A stretch of DNA of 64,000 nucleotides. Origin: CAMTUW01 sp947085035. GTDB lineage: Bacteria > Actinomycetota > Coriobacteriia > Anaerosomatales > PHET01. Of this stretch, positions 61,546-64,000 are shown one piece after another; positions within the stretch are counted from its first letter, which is position 1; each line of letters opens with the position of its first letter. The DNA is taken from the NCBI GenBank assembly GCA_947085035.1, contig CAMTUW010000005.1, forward strand, positions 1 through 64,000, given 5' to 3'. The position numbers were made by a program, and so were the translations under genes. The notes under the pieces were generated by a model. The model did not search any database and was not told the DNA's origin. It saw nothing but the letters and a program-made list of their open reading frames with translations.

Positions 61546-61578
61546 GAGAACTCCCGAATCGAACCCGGAGGTGTCATC

Positions 61579-61764
61579 GTGGATCCTACGAACGCCGAGC
61601 TCTACCGACTGGCCCTGTACGACGCTCCATACGTGATCGGCGCCTACGCCGTCTTGTGGGTCGCCTTCGTGGGCTACCTCACGATGGTGCTGCGCCGTAT
61701 CATGGGCTTGGAGAGAGAAGTCGAGGTCATCGAAGACGCTGTTGCCAAACGCCGCGGCGAGTAA
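61579..61764 (+). CDS. ccmD: small CcmD-like membrane protein
   Basis: Predicted 61 residues from GTG 61579. One transmembrane helix (about 18-40) and a charged C-terminal tail with coiled-coil character. Size, topology and position after ccmC fit CcmD, which helps release CcmE; sequence identity in such short proteins is not decisive. The next gene may start inside or just after it. Confidence 0.75.
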   Translation: MDPTNAELYRLALYDAPYVIGAYAVLWVAFVGYLTMVLRRIMGLEREVEVIEDAVAKRRGE

Positions 61765-61789
61765 GGTCGCAGAAGGGATCGGCATCACA

Positions 61790-62641
61790 GTGGAGCAGGC
61801 CTCGGTAGTCATGTTCTGGTTCGCTTTCGCACTCTATATCTGCGCGTCGGTGCTCTATGCGTATCAGTTCGGACTCAAGCACCACAAGGTCGGTTGGTGG
61901 GCCCGATTCGCCACCGGCGCCGGCTTCATCATGCAGACGCTGTCGATCGGCATGAACTCGATGGTGAACGATGGCACGCCGCTCACGGGGTCGAACCAGC
62001 TCGTCTTGGCGTCTTGGGCGCTCGTCTTGCTCTACTTCGTCATGGAGCACGTGATGCGCATACGTGCGTACGGGGCGTTTCTGGTGCCCGTCGCGGCCTT
62101 GGCGATGGCCGTCGCTCAGCTCATGGGTGGGGGCGGTTCAGGATCTCTCGTCCCGCCGGATCCCAACATCGCGACCCAGCTTGACAGTTGGGGCGTGGGT
62201 ATTCATGTCGCACTCATCGTCTTCGCGAACGCGGGCTTCGCCGTTGGCGCCGTCTCCTCAGCGCTCTACCTCTTCCAGGAGTCTCAACTGAAGAGGCACC
62301 GCACCAGCCGGGTGGGTCGCAGGCTCCCGTCGCTTGCCCTGCTCCAAGTCGTCGCGCGTCGCGCGATCGCGCTTGCGTTTCCGGTGTATTCGGCCGGTCT
62401 GGGTCTCGGGATCATCCGGGCGATGCAGGTCGACGTGGGCGGCTGGTGGCTCGATCCGCGCATCATGATGTCGGGTATCGTCTTGCTCACCTTCGCGGTC
62501 TACCTCAGATTCGTCTACCGTCCCGACATCTCGAGCCGTACCAGCGCGTGGCTGGCGGTCACGGGATTCGTCTTCGTGGTGCTTCTCGCGATCATCGCTC
62601 GTACACTGCCGATGGGATTCCACATCTTCGGTCAGCTGTAG
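61790..62641 (+). CDS. CcsA/HemX-family membrane protein
   Basis: Predicted 283 residues from GTG 61790; TTG 61742 inside ccmD is an alternative. Eight or so helices; GIHVALIVFANAGFAVGAVSSALYLFQE matches CcsA/HemX proteins. The WWD motif is degenerate (GGWWLDPRIMMSG). Position before a precorrin-2 dehydrogenase, in the place HemX occupies upstream of hemA in many bacteria, favours HemX; position at the end of ccm genes leaves a CcsA-type role possible. Confidence 0.82.
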   Translation: MEQASVVMFWFAFALYICASVLYAYQFGLKHHKVGWWARFATGAGFIMQTLSIGMNSMVNDGTPLTGSNQLVLASWALVLLYFVMEHVMRIRAYGAFLVPVAALAMAVAQLMGGGGSGSLVPPDPNIATQLDSWGVGIHVALIVFANAGFAVGAVSSALYLFQESQLKRHRTSRVGRRLPSLALLQVVARRAIALAFPVYSAGLGLGIIRAMQVDVGGWWLDPRIMMSGIVLLTFAVYLRFVYRPDISSRTSAWLAVTGFVFVVLLAIIARTLPMGFHIFGQL

Positions 62642-62651
62642 GACGGTATCA

Positions 62652-63314
62652 GTGGCCGAACAGACCAAGCGTTTCTACCCGGCCTTCCTCGATCTGGAGG
62701 GTCGTTCGGTCGTCGTCATCGGACCGGGCCGTCGTGCTGAGCGCAAGGCTCGCCAGCTTGCGGGGTACGGCGCCAGCGTCGTGCTGATCACGCCCGAGCC
62801 CTCGATCTCGATTCTCCAGTCACAGGTCGAAGGGCTCCTCGACGTCGAGTCGCGCGCTTATGTACGCGGTGATCTCGAGGGCGCGACGCTGGTTTTTTGC
62901 GACGACACCGACGCCGAGACGCGCGGGGCGGTCGCGGCCGAGGCGCGTGGCGTGGGGTGCTTGACCAACATCACCGGCGATGCATCGCTCACGAGCTTCC
63001 TCGCGCCCAGCATCATCCACCGCGAGCCGCTTCAGATCGCTGTCTCGACCGGCGGCGTGGTTCCGCAGCTCGCCAAGCACCTGAGGCGGACGCTCGCCGA
63101 GCAGTTCGGCGAGGAGTGGGCGGCGTATTCGCGGCTTCTCGCCGAGGTCAGGGGGGTCGCGATCGAGCGTCTCACCTCGACTGCGGCTATCGACGATGTG
63201 TTAGAGGCGGTCATCGTCTCGGATCTGCTCGAGCGTGTGCGCCTCGGCGACGCGCCTTCGGCGACACGGGTCTTCGAGGAGTTCGCACCTGCCGAGGAGG
63301 GGGTCATCTCATGA
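62652..63314 (+). CDS. precorrin-2 dehydrogenase/sirohydrochlorin ferrochelatase-like
   Basis: Predicted 220 residues from GTG 62652. NAD-binding GPGRRAERKARQL, TNITGDASLTSFLAPSI and VSTGGVVPQLAKHLR match the CysG-N/Met8 family. It oxidises precorrin-2 toward sirohaem or alternative haem. Overlaps the SDR gene by 4 bases (ATGA). hemA would be expected next but an SDR follows instead. Confidence 0.9.
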   Translation: MAEQTKRFYPAFLDLEGRSVVVIGPGRRAERKARQLAGYGASVVLITPEPSISILQSQVEGLLDVESRAYVRGDLEGATLVFCDDTDAETRGAVAAEARGVGCLTNITGDASLTSFLAPSIIHREPLQIAVSTGGVVPQLAKHLRRTLAEQFGEEWAAYSRLLAEVRGVAIERLTSTAAIDDVLEAVIVSDLLERVRLGDAPSATRVFEEFAPAEEGVIS

Positions 63315-64000
63315 GTGCTCGACAAACCGCGATCGTCACGGGGGGGAGCTCGGGCATCGGTCTCGCGATCGCCAAGGCTCTCGCCGCCCACGGCTACGAC
63401 GTCGCCCTCATCGCGCGCGATGTCGTCCGGCTCGAGGCCGCCGCCGAGGCGGTGCGCCATGGCGCCGCACGCGCCGACGTCCGCGTCGCCTGGCGAAGCG
63501 CCTGTCTGTCGTCGTGGGAGGATACGCAGACCGCGTTCGAGCAGCTCTTCGCCGAGGGTTTCTCGCCGGACGTGCTGGTGTGCTCCGCCGGCGTCATCAT
63601 CCCCGGCGAGTTCATCACGATGGCGCCCGAGGACTTCGAGGCGAACCTGACCGCCGGTTTCTGGGGTGTGGTCCATGCTTGTCGGGCAGCGGCTCCCGGG
63701 ATGGTGAAGCGGGGGCGGGGCCACATCGTCAACGTCTCCTCCGTCGCCGGATTCCTGGGTATCTACGGCTACACCGGCTACTCGGCAGCCAAGTACGCGG
63801 TCATGGGATTCTCCGAGGCCCTGCGCTTCGAGATGCGGCCTCACGGGGTCCGAGTCTCGGTTGTCTGCCCGCCCGACACCGACACGCCCGGCCTTGCGTA
63901 CGAGCGTTCCCTGCGACCGGTCGAGACCGAGGTCATCGCCGGAGCGATCAAGCCCATTCCCGCCGAGAAGGTCGCCCACGCTGTCATGCGAGCGATCGAG
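63311..64000 (+). CDS. short-chain dehydrogenase/reductase, 3-ketosphinganine-reductase-like, 3' partial
   Basis: Starts at ATG 63311 and is still open at the window end (230 codons seen). NAD(P)-binding TGGSSGIG (10-17), catalytic Ser in NVSSVAG and YSAAKYA with Tyr and Lys. The C-terminal CPPDTDTPG is typical of 3-ketodihydrosphingosine reductases. No sphingolipid genes are visible, so this could be another SDR with a similar loop. Confidence 0.85.
   Translation, partial: MSARQTAIVTGGSSGIGLAIAKALAAHGYDVALIARDVVRLEAAAEAVRHGAARADVRVAWRSACLSSWEDTQTAFEQLFAEGFSPDVLVCSAGVIIPGEFITMAPEDFEANLTAGFWGVVHACRAAAPGMVKRGRGHIVNVSSVAGFLGIYGYTGYSAAKYAVMGFSEALRFEMRPHGVRVSVVCPPDTDTPGLAYERSLRPVETEVIAGAIKPIPAEKVAHAVMRAIE

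Overview
The window is high-GC bacterial chromosome, densely packed, with many GTG (and some TTG) starts, strong AGGAGG-type Shine-Dalgarno sites and many 1-8 bp gene overlaps. The gene set combines the futalosine route to menaquinone, a complete System I (Ccm) cytochrome c maturation operon with a Cys-type CcmE, an NrfA-family octaheme nitrite reductase, bacteriohemerythrin, two Rrf2 regulators and class I-style actinobacterial coding bias. By inference this is a strictly or facultatively anaerobic respiring actinobacterium, probably class Coriobacteriia (Anaerosomatales/OPB41-like). No rRNA, tRNA, CRISPR array, prophage or insertion sequence was seen. No stretch longer than about 260 bases lacks a gene.

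Layout. 1-5.9 kb: cell-surface genes: an RCC1 beta-propeller protein with a one-base deletion, a convergent NlpC/P60-like secreted protein with a related C-terminal module, the endolytic transglycosylase mltG, and a membrane-anchored Ig/FN3-like protein. 5.9-8.9 kb (minus): overlapping operon of hemerythrin, AcuC-type deacetylase and a DUF2779 Cas4/RNase H-like nuclease. 9-13.3 kb: Fe-S-type Rrf2 regulator, a secreted charged protein behind a perfect CRP-like palindrome, Lrp/AsnC regulator, EamA exporter, an unknown six-TM protein and a metallo-beta-lactamase fold hydrolase. 13.4-17.5 kb: type II NADH dehydrogenase plus octaheme nitrite reductase, divergent from glutaredoxin plus an unusual ferredoxin:thioredoxin-reductase/Rieske fusion. 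17.5-20.4 kb: SPFH/NfeD pair, then cysK plus a CymR-like Rrf2 repressor. 20.6-25.8 kb: branched-chain amino-acid ABC transporter livKHMGF.

25.8-36.8 kb (mostly minus): MtaD-type deaminase and MTAP-like phosphorylase, cold-shock protein (plus strand), futalosine genes mqnC, mqnA, a TPR protein and mqnE, then an OpuC-type osmoprotectant ABC transporter. 36.9-54.6 kb: a cofactor and housekeeping island: C_GCAxxG_C_C protein, tilS, hpt, ftsH, folE (fused to an unknown helical metal-binding-like domain), folP, folK (extended), panB, panC, nadA, nadB, nadC, dedA, birA, bioY (behind a BirA operator), a two-component system (minus) and coaX. 54.6-64 kb: HTH protein plus quinate-5-dehydrogenase-like protein, then ccmE-ccmF-ccmA-ccmB-ccmC-ccmD, a CcsA/HemX-like protein, precorrin-2 dehydrogenase and an SDR cut by the window end.

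The parts fit together: the mqn genes make menaquinone, the NDH-2 can reduce it, the Ccm proteins mature the multiheme nitrite reductase, and the HemX/siroheme genes sit on the tetrapyrrole branch that feeds both. The most unusual items are the FTR-Rieske fusion, the FolE fusion, the NDH-2/octaheme pair and the paired CRP-like operators.
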